DNA from: Flavimaribacter sediminis
GTDB lineage: Bacteria > Pseudomonadota > Alphaproteobacteria > Rhizobiales > Rhizobiaceae
Direction: 5' to 3'
Length of the DNA: 64,000 bases
Assembly (NCBI RefSeq): GCF_019492055.1
Contig: NZ_JAICBX010000002.1
Coordinates: 1,240,001 to 1,304,000, forward strand
The notes under the pieces were generated by a model. It was not told the DNA's origin, searched no databases, and saw nothing but the letters and a program-made list of their open reading frames with translations. Both the position numbers and the translations under genes were made by a program. Below are positions 48,639 to 57,416 of this stretch, in pieces. Numbering within the stretch: the stretch's first letter is position 1; each line of letters opens with the position of its first letter.

Positions 48639-49538
48639 TCAGGTTTCCTCCATGCTGGCCTTGGCAAGCAGCGCTTCTGCCTGCTGTAGATGGAGTCGCT
48701 CCACCATTTTGCCATCCAGACTGATGACGCCCTTGCCGGCATGCTCTGGAGACGAAAAAGCGTCGACGATGCGACGAGCGGTGGCGATATCCTGCTCGGA
48801 TACACCAAATTCCGAATTTGCAGGCCGGATCTGGTTGGGGTGAATCAAGGTCTTGCCGTCAAATCCCATCTGCCGGCCCTGTCGGCATTCCGCCGTGATG
48901 CGCTCCGCGTCCCGGAATTCATTCGATACGCCATCCAGCGCGTCCAGTCCCGCAAATCGGGCGCAAAGCACGATTTCCAACAGCCATGGCGTAAGAAAGG
49001 CGCGGTCTGGCGTCAACGCGGTTCCGGTGTCCTTTGCAAGGTCGTTGGTTCCGGCGACGAGACAATCCAGGCGCGTGCGCCTTTCCAAAGCCGCCTCCGA
49101 TATGTGGCGACAACGTGCGATTCCCGCGGGCGTTTCGATCATGGCCCATATGCGAAGGCTCTCCGGGGCGTCAAGGGACGCGAGCTTTGCCTCTACGTCG
49201 ACAATATCCTCCGGTGAAGAAATTTTAGGCATCAGGACAGCGTCCGGCCTGCACGCGACGGCCGCTGCAAGATCCGCTTCTCCCCAAGGCGTATCGAGAG
49301 CGTTCACGCGAATAATGCGCTCGCTATGGGCCTCCGGACCGCCGGAAAAATATTCAGTCAGCGTTTGGCGGGCGGTCTCCTTGTCGTCCGGCGACACAGA
49401 ATCTTCCAGATCGATGATATAGCCGTCAGCGGCAAGGTCGCCGATCTTGGCGAGCGCGCGAACATTGTTGGCCGGAACATAGAGGGCCGAACGTCGTGAA
49501 CGCGCATGGCGGTGTGGCATGGCGGTTTTACTGGTCAT
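48639..49538 (-). CDS. CitE/HpcH-HpaI family aldolase-lyase
   Basis: 299 residues from ATG 49538. RRSALYVPANNVRAL, IIDLEDSVSPDDK, MIETPAGI and GFDGKTLIHPNQI are the blocks of the CitE-like TIM barrel that cleaves or hydrolyses acyl-CoA thioesters such as malyl-CoA or citramalyl-CoA. There are no citD/citF partners, so it is not citrate lyase. The start is uncertain: no clear ribosome site before either in-frame ATG (49538 or 49520). Confidence 0.85.
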   Translation of the reverse strand: MTSKTAMPHRHARSRRSALYVPANNVRALAKIGDLAADGYIIDLEDSVSPDDKETARQTLTEYFSGGPEAHSERIIRVNALDTPWGEADLAAAVACRPDAVLMPKISSPEDIVDVEAKLASLDAPESLRIWAMIETPAGIARCRHISEAALERRTRLDCLVAGTNDLAKDTGTALTPDRAFLTPWLLEIVLCARFAGLDALDGVSNEFRDAERITAECRQGRQMGFDGKTLIHPNQIRPANSEFGVSEQDIATARRIVDAFSSPEHAGKGVISLDGKMVERLHLQQAEALLAKASMEET

Positions 49539-49697
49539 GACGATACTGGTTTCACGAGCGAAGCTACAGTGCAACAGCAATCTGACGGAAATGTCATGTG
49601 TCGCCGGTTGAAACGGTTCCTCGAAATAGCCAATTGAATGACAGCCCTTCAAACAAATTGTCGGCCTCGCCGGCAACAGCAATTCAGGGGAAGTATT

Positions 49698-49928
49698 ATG
49701 GATCAGATTCGCTCTATCATCATTGGCGTTGTCGGTTTAGCCGTGGCGGTGGTCGCCGTTTTGGTGTTCGCTACGGTCGGCGTTGCAATGATCGGCCTTG
49801 CGTTCACGCTTGCCGGGGTCGGGCTGGTCGTTGCGCGTCTCCGGAACAGGTCCGCCATGCGGGAGAACCGCCGGGGCGACGATCCGCATATTTGGAACGA
49901 CGGCCGGGGCACTATCATCGACATGTAG
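49698..49928 (+). CDS. Small two-helix membrane protein
   Basis: 76 residues. Two hydrophobic stretches (about 5-24 and 28-44; [39 protein letters not shown]) are followed by a charged tail with [18 protein letters not shown] 7 nt before ATG 49698 makes translation likely. I do not recognise the family. It precedes leuD by 137 nt and may be unrelated to it. Confidence 0.65.
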   Translation: MDQIRSIIIGVVGLAVAVVAVLVFATVGVAMIGLAFTLAGVGLVVARLRNRSAMRENRRGDDPHIWNDGRGTIIDM

Positions 49929-50065
49929 GCCTCTGGGGGCAAGAATCGCTTCTTGAGCCCTTCTTTTTCCGCGAGAGCTTTGATACATGCTTCGCATGCC
50001 TGCTGGCTGCCACTGTCTTTTCAGGCCGCCGCCGCGGGGAAATGGATATTCAAGGATGTCTCGCC

Positions 50066-50671
50066 ATGAAAAAGTTCAGCCGCCTGACCGGCGTCGCCGC
50101 TCCGTTGCCGATCATCAATATCGACACGGATATGATCATCCCCAAGGATTATCTGAAGACTATCAAGAGGACCGGTCTTGGCGAGGGCCTTTTCGCCGAG
50201 ATGCGCTACAATGAAGATCGCACGCCAAACGAGGAATTCGTTCTCAACAAGCAGGCCTACAAGAATGCGAGCATTCTGGTCGCCGGCGACAATTTCGGTT
50301 GCGGATCGTCGCGCGAGCACGCCCCGTGGGCGCTGATGGACTATGGCGTTCGTTGCATTATCTCGACCAGCTTCGCCGATATCTTCTACAACAACAGTTT
50401 CAAGAACGGATTGCTGCCGATCGTCGTTACGCCGGAAGAACTGGACCTTCTGATGGATGATGCGTCGCGCGGCGCCAATGCAACGATCACCGTCGATCTG
50501 GTCACCCAGGAAATACATCGGCCGGACGGCGACGTGATCAAGTTTTCGATTGACCCGTTCAAAAAGCACTGTCTGCTGAACGGGCTCGACGACATCGGGC
50601 TCACCATGGAGAAGAGCCAGCATATCGCCCGGCACGAGGACCACCTGGCCAATCACCGGCCCTGGCACTAG
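50066..50671 (+). CDS. leuD: 3-isopropylmalate dehydratase small subunit
   Basis: With LeuC it isomerises 2- to 3-isopropylmalate in leucine synthesis. 201 residues from ATG 50066 (AAGGA 9 nt upstream). [29 protein letters not shown] and [17 protein letters not shown] (about 71-87) are the aconitase swivel-domain signatures. No leuC lies nearby in the window. RidA and leuB genes follow on the same strand. Confidence 0.96.
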   Translation: MKKFSRLTGVAAPLPIINIDTDMIIPKDYLKTIKRTGLGEGLFAEMRYNEDRTPNEEFVLNKQAYKNASILVAGDNFGCGSSREHAPWALMDYGVRCIISTSFADIFYNNSFKNGLLPIVVTPEELDLLMDDASRGANATITVDLVTQEIHRPDGDVIKFSIDPFKKHCLLNGLDDIGLTMEKSQHIARHEDHLANHRPWH

Positions 50672-50746
50672 TCACGACGAACGGTCCGGCCTAACCGGGA
50701 AAGGCGGTCTGTCCGGCGATCCCGCCCCCTCTACTGCGGAGACGAG

Positions 50747-51148
50747 ATGCGCAAGGTGATTTCGACTGGCTCGCCACTGGAGAAGGCCGCCGGCTATTCG
50801 CGCGCCGTTGTCCAGGACAACTGGTGCTTTGTCGCGGGCACAACGGGCTACGATTACGACACGATGGTCATGCCTTCGACAGTCGAGGAGCAAACCCGAA
50901 ATGCGCTCGCGACCATCGAAAAGACGCTCGCCGAAGCCGGGTTCGATCTCGCTAGCGTGGTGCGGGCGCAGTACATCATAACAGACGCGGCCGACGCGGG
51001 CCGGGTTTTTCCCATTCTCGGCGAATTTTTCGGAGATATCCGTCCGGCTGCGACGATGCTGGTCGCAGGCCTTGTCAGACCGGAAATGCGCGTTGAAATA
51101 CAGGTTACAGCCTATCGGGGCGAAGGCAAAACCAACGCGCTGCTCTGA
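50747..51148 (+). CDS. RidA/YjgF family protein
   Basis: 133 residues with the chorismate-mutase-like fold of RidA: GSPLEKAAGYSRAV, FVAGTTGYDYDT and a late Arg in GLVRPEMRVEIQVTA. RidA enzymes hydrolyse reactive imines/enamines released by PLP enzymes. The position between leuD and leuB suggests it protects branched-chain amino acid synthesis; the active-site Arg is present, but specificity is unproven. Confidence 0.9.
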   Translation: MRKVISTGSPLEKAAGYSRAVVQDNWCFVAGTTGYDYDTMVMPSTVEEQTRNALATIEKTLAEAGFDLASVVRAQYIITDAADAGRVFPILGEFFGDIRPAATMLVAGLVRPEMRVEIQVTAYRGEGKTNALL

Positions 51149-51187
51149 TCGCGCGATAAATACACTTGCAATTGAAAAGGAATATCC

Positions 51188-52300
51188 ATGACCAGCCGTA
51201 AACTTCTTCTTCTTCCCGGAGACGGCATCGGCCCGGAAGCGATGACCGAAGTTCGCAAGCTCATCGACTTCATGAATAACGAACTTCAGGCTGGCTTCGA
51301 GATCGAGGAAGGCGTTGTCGGCGGCGCGGCCTACGATGCACACGGGCAGGCGATTTCCGAAGAGGACATGGCCAAGGCGATGGCTGCAGACGCCGTCCTT
51401 TTCGGCGCCGTTGGCGGTCCGAAATGGGATTCCGTGCCCTATGACGTAAGGCCTGAGGCTGGTCTGTTGCGGCTGCGCAAGGATATGGAGCTCTTCGCCA
51501 ATCTGCGCCCCGCCATTTGTTATCCGGCGCTGGCCGAGGCCTCCTCGCTCAAGCCCGATGTCGTGGAAGGTCTCGATATTCTGATCGTTCGCGAACTGAC
51601 CGGCGGTGTTTATTTCGGCGAACCAAAGGAGATCATCGATCTCGGAAACGGACAGAAGCGCGGTATAGACACCCAGATCTACGACACCTACGAGATTGAA
51701 CGGATCGCCGGCGTCGCCTTTGAGCTTGCGCGCAACCGCCGCAACAAGGTCACGTCGATGGAAAAGCGAAACGTCATGAAATCCGGCGTTTTGTGGAACG
51801 AAGTCGTGACCAACACGCACAAGGAACGCTATTCGGACGTCGAGCTCGACCACATGCTCGCCGACGCCGGCGGCATGCAACTGGTGCGCTGGCCCAAACA
51901 GTTCGATGTGATCGTAACGGACAATCTGTTCGGTGACATGCTGTCCGATGTGGCGGCGATGTTGACCGGGTCGCTCGGCATGTTGCCTTCGGCTTCGCTT
52001 GGCGCGCCAGATGGAAAGACCGGCAAGCGCAAGGCGCTTTACGAGCCGGTGCACGGCTCGGCTCCGGATATCGCCGGCAAGGGCATGGCGAATCCGATCG
52101 CAATGATTGCATCATTTGCCATGTGTTTGAAATATTCCTTCGATATGGTCACGGAAGCGGATCGACTTGAAGCCGCAATTGCGAATGTACTCGACCGGGG
52201 AATTCGTACGAGCGACATCGCATCGGGCGACATGACGACCGTTTCAACCGGACAGATGGGCGACGAAATCGTCAAGGAATTTCGAGCCCTGTCTACCTGA
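51188..52300 (+). CDS. leuB: 3-isopropylmalate dehydrogenase
   Basis: Oxidatively decarboxylates 3-isopropylmalate. 370 residues. [23 protein letters not shown] near 136-147 and the metal-binding [14 protein letters not shown] (about 245-258) are diagnostic of Leu[11 protein letters not shown] and NPIA are the cofactor-side blocks. Third gene of the leuD-ridA-leuB run. Confidence 0.97.
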   Translation: MTSRKLLLLPGDGIGPEAMTEVRKLIDFMNNELQAGFEIEEGVVGGAAYDAHGQAISEEDMAKAMAADAVLFGAVGGPKWDSVPYDVRPEAGLLRLRKDMELFANLRPAICYPALAEASSLKPDVVEGLDILIVRELTGGVYFGEPKEIIDLGNGQKRGIDTQIYDTYEIERIAGVAFELARNRRNKVTSMEKRNVMKSGVLWNEVVTNTHKERYSDVELDHMLADAGGMQLVRWPKQFDVIVTDNLFGDMLSDVAAMLTGSLGMLPSASLGAPDGKTGKRKALYEPVHGSAPDIAGKGMANPIAMIASFAMCLKYSFDMVTEADRLEAAIANVLDRGIRTSDIASGDMTTVSTGQMGDEIVKEFRALST

Positions 52301-52310
52301 AACAGCAAAC

Positions 52311-52338
52311 GAGCCGGCTCAGTATTGCGAGCCGGCTT
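52311..52338 (+). terminator. Possible terminator after leuB
   Basis: AGCCGGCTC (52312-52320) pairs with GAGCCGGCT (52329-52337) around an 8-nt loop, 11 nt after the leuB stop. There is no run of T directly after it (TCAGAAC), so it may end transcription poorly or only block 3' decay. Confidence 0.45.
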
Positions 52339-52357
52339 CAGAACTGGATAATTTTTC

Positions 52358-53185
52358 ATGAGCGTCCTATCGCTCAGACGCATTTCGCAAACCGGCATTT
52401 TTTCAGATACCGGATTTCTTTCCCGGATCAGAAGCAACATCGTCGCCAACCGCGGCTTCCTTAAACGGCGCTTTGACAACAACGCCACAACGGATGTTAA
52501 CATCCTTGGCTGGCGATACATGTTCATCGTCGCCATGGTGGTGGTGCTGACGATGGTCGTGCTCGACGACACCATCGGCAGCTTTCGGGCCGACTGGCCG
52601 CAGCCGCTGAAAAATTTTGCCCGAGCCTTTACCGACATCGGCAAGTCCGGATGGATACTCGTTCCATCCGGCGTCTTCATGCTCGGATGCTATTGCCTGG
52701 ATTGGAGCGGCTTGCAGTCTCGGACGCGTTTGCTGTTTGCAAAGATGATGGCGGTATCGAGCTACATCTTTCTGTCCGTCGGTATATCCGGTCTTCTGGC
52801 CTCGTCCCTGAAATATGCGATCGGCCGCGCTCGCCCCTTTCTCTATGATCGGGTCGGCGCCTTTGAATTTCGGCCATTCTCCCTGGACGCGGCTTTTGCG
52901 AGCTTTCCTTCCGGACATTCGACGACCGCCGGCGCACTGTTTGCTGGCATTGCGATCTTCTTCCCGGCGTTGAGATTGCCGGCTCTTTTCCTGGGGGTAT
53001 GGCTTGCCTTCAGCCGGGTGCTTGTCGGCGTCCATTATCCGAGCGACGTCATCGCCGGCGTGGCCCTCGGCGCGTGGTACGCCTACTTCCAGGCGCTCGT
53101 ATTCGCCCGATACGGCGTCATTTTTACGACCGATGGCAAGGGATGGCCGGTCTTGCGCAAGGATTATTATCTTTTCAGGCCGTAG
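52358..53185 (+). CDS. PAP2-family membrane phosphatase
   Basis: 275 residues with several membrane segments. The three phosphatase motifs are in order: KYAIGRARP (about 151), PSGH (about 185) and SRVLVGVHYPSD (about 219-230), the last carrying the nucleophilic His. Enzymes of this type act on undecaprenyl pyrophosphate, phosphatidate or lipid A; which one is not clear. The start ATG 52358 is weakly supported by a ribosome site. Confidence 0.9.
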   Translation: MSVLSLRRISQTGIFSDTGFLSRIRSNIVANRGFLKRRFDNNATTDVNILGWRYMFIVAMVVVLTMVVLDDTIGSFRADWPQPLKNFARAFTDIGKSGWILVPSGVFMLGCYCLDWSGLQSRTRLLFAKMMAVSSYIFLSVGISGLLASSLKYAIGRARPFLYDRVGAFEFRPFSLDAAFASFPSGHSTTAGALFAGIAIFFPALRLPALFLGVWLAFSRVLVGVHYPSDVIAGVALGAWYAYFQALVFARYGVIFTTDGKGWPVLRKDYYLFRP

Positions 53186-53196
53186 CGCGAGATCGG

Positions 53197-53224
53197 TTGA
53201 CTCCTTGCAAAACCACTGTAAAAG
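53197..53224 (+). promoter_or_regulatory. Candidate promoter upstream of asd
   Basis: TTGACT (53197-53202), a 16-nt spacer, and TAAAAG (53219-53224). It lies after the PAP2 gene and 22 nt before a small ORF with a good ribosome site. A sigma-70-type match at -35, weaker at -10. Confidence 0.4.
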
Positions 53225-53246
53225 CGCTCTCGAACGGAGTCGCGAC

Positions 53247-53369
53247 ATGCACATCTCTGACCGCAGCTTGATAAACGGTCTGTTCCGCGCCGAAATGGCG
53301 CCGGAACCATGCATACGCGCGCGCCTTTCCACAAAAACGGCAACAAAGAAAACGACCGTCAAGATCTGA
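53247..53369 (+). CDS. Possible 40-codon upstream ORF in the asd leader
   Basis: ATG 53247 has GGAG 7 nt upstream and opens 40 codons (MHISDRSLINGLFRAEMAPEP at the start, a Thr/Lys-rich end TKTATKKTTVKI), stopping at 53367-53369. A candidate promoter precedes it. It lies 94 nt before asd. It could be a leader peptide or a small protein; Thr and Lys are products of the Asd pathway, but the codons are not an obvious attenuator run. No family is recognised. Confidence 0.4.
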   Translation: MHISDRSLINGLFRAEMAPEPCIRARLSTKTATKKTTVKI

Positions 53370-53387
53370 CGTCTCTGGCTTGTCCGT

Positions 53388-53447
53388 TCTCTTCCCGGTC
53401 CAGCCGGGGAGGCGAAGGCCTGCATTCCAGGCCGGAACGGGAAGAGA
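53388..53447 (+). promoter_or_regulatory. Structured 5' leader of asd
   Basis: TCTCTTCCCG (53388-53397) pairs with CGGGAAGAGA (53438-53447), and an inner hairpin GGCCTG (53417-53422) with CAGGCC (53428-53433) sits between. The outer stem closes 3 nt before the AGGAG ribosome site (53451-53455). This could hold the site open or be part of a switch. It is not recognisable as a lysine riboswitch. Confidence 0.5.
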
Positions 53448-53463
53448 GACAGGAGAAACCAAT

Positions 53464-54498
53464 ATGGGATTCAAGATAGCAGTCGCTGGCGCCACCGGAA
53501 ATGTGGGCCGGGAAATGCTCGATATTCTGGCGGAACGCAATTTTCCGGCTGATGAAGTTGTGCCGCTGGCCTCCAGCCGCTCCGTAGGCAGGGACGTGTC
53601 CTATGGAGATCGCACGCTAAAGGTCAGGAACCTCGAAACCTACGATTTTTCCGGAACTGACTTCTGCCTGATGTCGGCAGGCGGCAAGGTTTCGGAAAAG
53701 TGGTCGCCGAAAATCGGCGCCCAGGGTTGCGTGGTGATCGACAATTCGTCGGCGTGGCGCTATCACGCCGATGTGCCGCTGGTTGTTCCGGAAGTCAATC
53801 CGGACGCTGTCGAAGGTTTCACCAAGCGTAACATTATCGCCAATCCCAACTGTTCCACGGCGCAGCTCGTCGTTGCCCTGAAGCCGCTTCACGACGCCGC
53901 GAAGATACGGCGCGTGGTCGTCGCTACCTACCAGTCCGTTTCCGGCGGCGGCAAGGACGCCATGGATGAATTGTTCAATCAGACCCGGGCTGTTTTCGTC
54001 GCGGATCCGATAGAAAACAAGAAGTTCACGAAGCGCATCGCCTTCAATGTCATTCCGCATATCGATGTCTTCATGGATGACGGCTACACAAAGGAAGAGT
54101 GGAAGGTGCTGGCTGAAACCAAGAAGATGCTCGATCCAAAGATCAAGATTACTTGCACCGCAGTGCGGGTTCCCGTCTTCATTGGACACGCCGAAGCGGT
54201 CAATATCGAATTCGAGAATGAAATTTCGGCAGACGAAGCCCGTGATATCCTGCGTGACGCGCCGGGTTGCCTGGTTGTCGACAAGCGGGAGGACGGCGGT
54301 TACGTGACTCCGTATGAATGCGCAGGCGAAGACGCGACCTTCATCTCCCGCATCCGCGAAGACGCCACGGTCGAAAACGGTCTCAACATATGGATCGTTT
54401 CGGACAATTTACGCAAGGGAGCGGCGCTAAACGCCATTCAGATTGCGGAATTGCTCGTGGCGCGGGGACTTGTCACCGCAAAGAACCAGGCCGCCTGA
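53464..54498 (+). CDS. asd: Aspartate-semialdehyde dehydrogenase
   Basis: Reduces aspartyl phosphate to the semialdehyde, feeding lysine, DAP, threonine and methionine. 344 residues. The NADP loop GATGNVGREML is at 9-19, and the catalytic Cys130 lies in NPNCSTAQL; a later GHAEAVNIEFE carries the active-site His. ATG 53464 has AGGAG 8 nt upstream; the longer frame to 53380 covers the leader and is rejected. Confidence 0.96.
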   Translation: MGFKIAVAGATGNVGREMLDILAERNFPADEVVPLASSRSVGRDVSYGDRTLKVRNLETYDFSGTDFCLMSAGGKVSEKWSPKIGAQGCVVIDNSSAWRYHADVPLVVPEVNPDAVEGFTKRNIIANPNCSTAQLVVALKPLHDAAKIRRVVVATYQSVSGGGKDAMDELFNQTRAVFVADPIENKKFTKRIAFNVIPHIDVFMDDGYTKEEWKVLAETKKMLDPKIKITCTAVRVPVFIGHAEAVNIEFENEISADEARDILRDAPGCLVVDKREDGGYVTPYECAGEDATFISRIREDATVENGLNIWIVSDNLRKGAALNAIQIAELLVARGLVTAKNQAA

Positions 54499-54512
54499 TC
54501 TCGCCGAGCTGG

Positions 54513-54542
54513 ACGGATCGGACATATAAACCGATCCGTTTT
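54513..54542 (+). terminator. Intrinsic terminator after asd
   Basis: ACGGATCGG (54513-54521) pairs with CCGATCCGT (54531-54539), 9 bp with a 9-nt loop, then TTT. It starts 14 nt after the asd stop. The T-run is short. Confidence 0.75.
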
Positions 54543-54580
54543 GCCTAAAACCTATTTGTTGCCGATCAGGAACAGTCCAA

Positions 54581-54601
54581 ATATTGTTTGTGCAACAATA
54601 T
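54581..54601. promoter_or_regulatory. Dyad 1 upstream of the lytic transglycosylase gene
   Basis: ATATTGTT (54581-54588) and AACAATAT (54594-54601), perfect 8-bp arms with a 5-nt spacer. The size (21 bp) is that of a dimeric repressor operator. TTGACT at 54611-54616 lies 9 bp after it. Confidence 0.5.
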
Positions 54602-54623
54602 CCTATCCGTTTGACTTGATTCT

Positions 54624-54639
54624 CCGTAGTATCCTACGG
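54624..54639. promoter_or_regulatory. Dyad 2 upstream of the lytic transglycosylase gene
   Basis: CCGTAGTATCCTACGG is a perfect 6-bp inverted repeat with a 4-nt centre, just downstream of TTGACT (54611-54616). It would overlap the -10 region of a promoter using that box. It may be an operator or a small hairpin. Confidence 0.42.
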
Positions 54640-54731
54640 ATTGAATTGGAACTCGGCTGCTACAGATACCTGTTGTTTACACAGTTTCGGTAGAGATCCA
54701 TTCGACGAGACAAATGGAAAGGGGTTTGGTT

Positions 54732-55559
54732 ATGAATCGCCGTATCGAAAAGGCCGCAATGGCAATCGGCCTTGCCGCAGTGATCGGAATCGCAGGTGTT
54801 AGCCAGTCCCTGGCCGCCAAATGCGGCAACAACGCCGCCGGGTTCAACAAATGGGTCGAGCAGACGAAACGGGAAGCCGCCGCCAAGGGCTTCAGCCAGA
54901 GAACGATCAACGAGACGCTGGGCAACGTCAGCTATCGCACCAAGACAATACGCCTGGACCGCAGCCAGTCGAGCTTCAAGCTTTCGTTGAACCAGTTCAT
55001 GGCGAAGCGCGGCGCCAACGCAATCGTTGCCAAGGGTCGGCGCTTGAAGCAGCAGAACCAGAGTCTGTTCAACAGCCTTGAGCGCAAATACGGCGTGCCG
55101 CCCGGTGTTTTGCTTGCCATCTGGGGCATGGAGACCGGTTTCGGCGGATATATGGGTAACGAAGACACGGTTTCGGCCGTTGCGACGCTCGCTTATGACT
55201 GCCGGCGGTCGCAATTCTTTACCGCTGAACTCTATGCATTGATGTCGCTGGTGGAGCGGCGCGAACTCAGCCGGTCGCAAATGCGCGGCGCCGCCCACGG
55301 CGAACTTGGGCACACGCAGTTTCTGCCGTCGAACTATCTGCGATACGCTGTGGATGGAGACAGGAATGGCCGGCGTGATCTCGTTCGCTCAAGAACGGAC
55401 GCGCTTGCATCGACCGCCAATTATCTGAAAGCGCATGGATGGCGTCGGGGTGGCGGGTATCAGCCGGGCCAGACAAATTACCGTGCGATTCAGGCCTGGA
55501 ATGCGGCGAGTGTGTATCAGCAGGCGATCGCCATCATCGCCCAGAGAATAGACAGCTGA
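54732..55559 (+). CDS. Lytic murein transglycosylase (MltB/SLT_2 type)
   Basis: 275 residues from ATG 54732 (GGGG 7 nt upstream); an ATG six codons earlier (54714) is less well placed. A signal peptide (about 1-29, ending SLAAK) is followed by the transglycosylase domain with catalytic Glu134 in IWGMETGFGGYMG and the later GELGHTQFLPSNYL. It cleaves glycan strands in the periplasm. There is no C-terminal peptidoglycan-binding domain, unlike many rhizobial relatives. Two promoter-region dyads lie upstream. Confidence 0.92.
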   Translation: MNRRIEKAAMAIGLAAVIGIAGVSQSLAAKCGNNAAGFNKWVEQTKREAAAKGFSQRTINETLGNVSYRTKTIRLDRSQSSFKLSLNQFMAKRGANAIVAKGRRLKQQNQSLFNSLERKYGVPPGVLLAIWGMETGFGGYMGNEDTVSAVATLAYDCRRSQFFTAELYALMSLVERRELSRSQMRGAAHGELGHTQFLPSNYLRYAVDGDRNGRRDLVRSRTDALASTANYLKAHGWRRGGGYQPGQTNYRAIQAWNAASVYQQAIAIIAQRIDS

Positions 55560-55575
55560 TTGAGAGCCTTTTGGT

Positions 55576-56235
55576 TCAATGATCCGGGCGAATGAAGTCG
55601 CCCGTTTTCCAGTCCATAACCCATAGTTCGCCGGTCGAAATGTCGAACCAGGCGCCATGGATGCGGAGTTTCTTCTGCTCCTCCAGTATGCTGATGCAGG
55701 GGAAGCTGCGCAGATTTTCTATCGAGTGGCGAATGGAAATGCGCTCAAGGGCCGTCTGACGCTCCGCCGTAGTCAGTAGCGAGCTGTTTTGCAGTTCGGC
55801 GGCCACCGGCTTGAGCAAGCCCATCCAGCGACCGATGAAGTCGCCGGGCGACAGAGGCTTCAAGCCCGGATCGAGAGCCGCTGAAATGCCGCCGCAACGG
55901 CCATGACCCATCACGACGATATCTCGAATACGAAGCGACTGTACGGCGAACTCCAGCGCAGCGGATGTTGAATGATACTCGCCATCCGGCGCATAGGGAG
56001 GAACGAGGTTGGCGACGTTGCGCACCACGAACAGTTCGCCCGGACCAGAATTGAAAACGGTTTCTGGAGCCGCTCGTGAATCGCAACAGGCGACAATCAG
56101 GGTATGCGGTTTCTGACCGGCTTCAGCAAGGTCGCGATAACGATCGCGTTCGTCCGCGTAGCGCCCCTGCATGAAACGCTGATAACCGCTCAGAAGCTTG
56201 TCCGGAAATGTCTGCGTAGCGTCTTTTTGTGTCAT
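55576..56235 (-). CDS. Beta-class carbonic anhydrase
   Basis: 219 residues. Zinc ligands are Cys50 (ACCDSR, with Asp52-Arg54 dyad), His111 and Cys114 (MGHGRCGGI). The enzyme interconverts CO2 and bicarbonate. It converges with the transglycosylase gene (16 nt). pdxY-type gene lies 25 nt upstream on the same strand, perhaps in one unit. Confidence 0.95.
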   Translation of the reverse strand: MTQKDATQTFPDKLLSGYQRFMQGRYADERDRYRDLAEAGQKPHTLIVACCDSRAAPETVFNSGPGELFVVRNVANLVPPYAPDGEYHSTSAALEFAVQSLRIRDIVVMGHGRCGGISAALDPGLKPLSPGDFIGRWMGLLKPVAAELQNSSLLTTAERQTALERISIRHSIENLRSFPCISILEEQKKLRIHGAWFDISTGELWVMDWKTGDFIRPDH

Positions 56236-56260
56236 ATTGTGCGGATCACTTTCCTGGAGG

Positions 56261-57148
56261 TCAGCTTGCGGCCTGAGGTGTCATGACGCGGCGCATGTGC
56301 ACCATTGCGAAAGGCCTCACAAGGCTGGAAACGTCTTTTTCAAGAGTAAGTTCATCGGCGCCGCGCTTGACGGTGCGCGCCAGTATCTCGAAAACCGTCG
56401 CCGTCGCGTTTTGTAACGCCTTTTCATCAGCTTCGCCATCAAGGATACGAGACAAAAAAGCCGCCGAAAGGAGGTCGCCAAGGCCATTCGGAGGGTTGGC
56501 GATCTCGCGGTGCTCCGCGAGCCAGGCCCGGTCGTCGCGAAGCAGGAGATTGCCGATGCTGCCAGCCATCATGGGAATAGCCGATGTGGTCAGAACCCTT
56601 TCGGGTCGGAGCGTCGCGGCGGCGGTGACGATGTCGTTGTTGCTGGTGATTTCGAAATCCGTGAGCCAGCCGAGTTCGAACCGGTTTGGCGTCGCAATTG
56701 AGGCGATCGGCAGCAACGTGTCGCGAATGGCGCACGCGATGTCATCGGCAACGTACAGACCGCCCCGATCGCCGATGACGGGATCGCAGAGATAGAGCGC
56801 GTCGGGATTGAGTTTGCGGATCTCCGAGACGAGACGGGCGACGCCGTCGGCCTGTTCGCGATGCCCGAGATAACCGGATAAAACCGCGCCGATTTCACCC
56901 AGCCAGGGCGCCCGGCACAGATCGTCGACTATTGCCGAAAAATCCGCGATGGGCAGCATCGAGCGGGTGGACGGAGAATGTCCGGGATGCCACGGAAGTA
57001 CGACAGTCGGAAGCGCCCAGACTGCGTGTCCAAGCGATTCGAGCGCAAAAACCGCCGCTCGATTGCCGACGGAACCACGCACCACATGACTGGAAATGAC
57101 CAGCACGGCTGGCCGGTCGGCATGCAGCCTGTCTCCGTTTATCGTCAT
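56261..57148 (-). CDS. pdxY: Pyridoxal kinase PdxY type
   Basis: 295-residue ribokinase-fold kinase that phosphorylates pyridoxal in the salvage of PLP. VLVISSHVVRGSVGNRAAVFALESLGH near the N-terminus is the substrate-side block, and NPPNGLGDLLSAAFLSRIL carries the G-x-G-D anion hole with the catalytic Asp. Its ATG overlaps the stop of the small membrane-protein gene (ATGA). Confidence 0.92.
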   Translation of the reverse strand: MTINGDRLHADRPAVLVISSHVVRGSVGNRAAVFALESLGHAVWALPTVVLPWHPGHSPSTRSMLPIADFSAIVDDLCRAPWLGEIGAVLSGYLGHREQADGVARLVSEIRKLNPDALYLCDPVIGDRGGLYVADDIACAIRDTLLPIASIATPNRFELGWLTDFEITSNNDIVTAAATLRPERVLTTSAIPMMAGSIGNLLLRDDRAWLAEHREIANPPNGLGDLLSAAFLSRILDGEADEKALQNATATVFEILARTVKRGADELTLEKDVSSLVRPFAMVHMRRVMTPQAAS

Positions 57149-57396
57149 TCGCCCCGCCCGAAGAAATTGAAAAGCCAGATCGCGAGGGCGATAAATACCA
57201 CGACTGCAAGCCAGCGGCCAATCCGCGTGCCCCAGACCTCGATCGGGTCCGACGGATCCGCGTCGGACGCAGTGAAATGGCCGCGGACCGATTTTGTCTT
57301 TGATTCGAGCTTCGGCGCATCGAGCAGACCGCCTTCGTTTTGTAGCTTGTCGAGGTCGCGCCGCGCCTTCTTCGAAAGATCGTCCTTGTCAGCCAT
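57145..57396 (-). CDS. Small membrane-anchored protein
   Basis: 83 residues. A charged N-terminal part (MADKDDLSKKARRDLDKL) is followed by one C-terminal membrane helix (about 60-80; IGRWLAVVVFIALAIWLFNFFG). I do not recognise a function. It overlaps the pdxY start by 4 nt, so it is translated with it; that coupling is the main evidence that it is real. It begins 20 nt after the AhpD-like gene. Confidence 0.75.
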   Translation of the reverse strand: MADKDDLSKKARRDLDKLQNEGGLLDAPKLESKTKSVRGHFTASDADPSDPIEVWGTRIGRWLAVVVFIALAIWLFNFFGRGE

Positions 57397-57416
57397 TGAG
57401 GCTTTCCCTGTCAGTT

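Noticed and set aside
53370-53463. Lysine riboswitch upstream of asd
   Set aside because: Too short and without the multi-helix junction; only one long stem with an inner hairpin.
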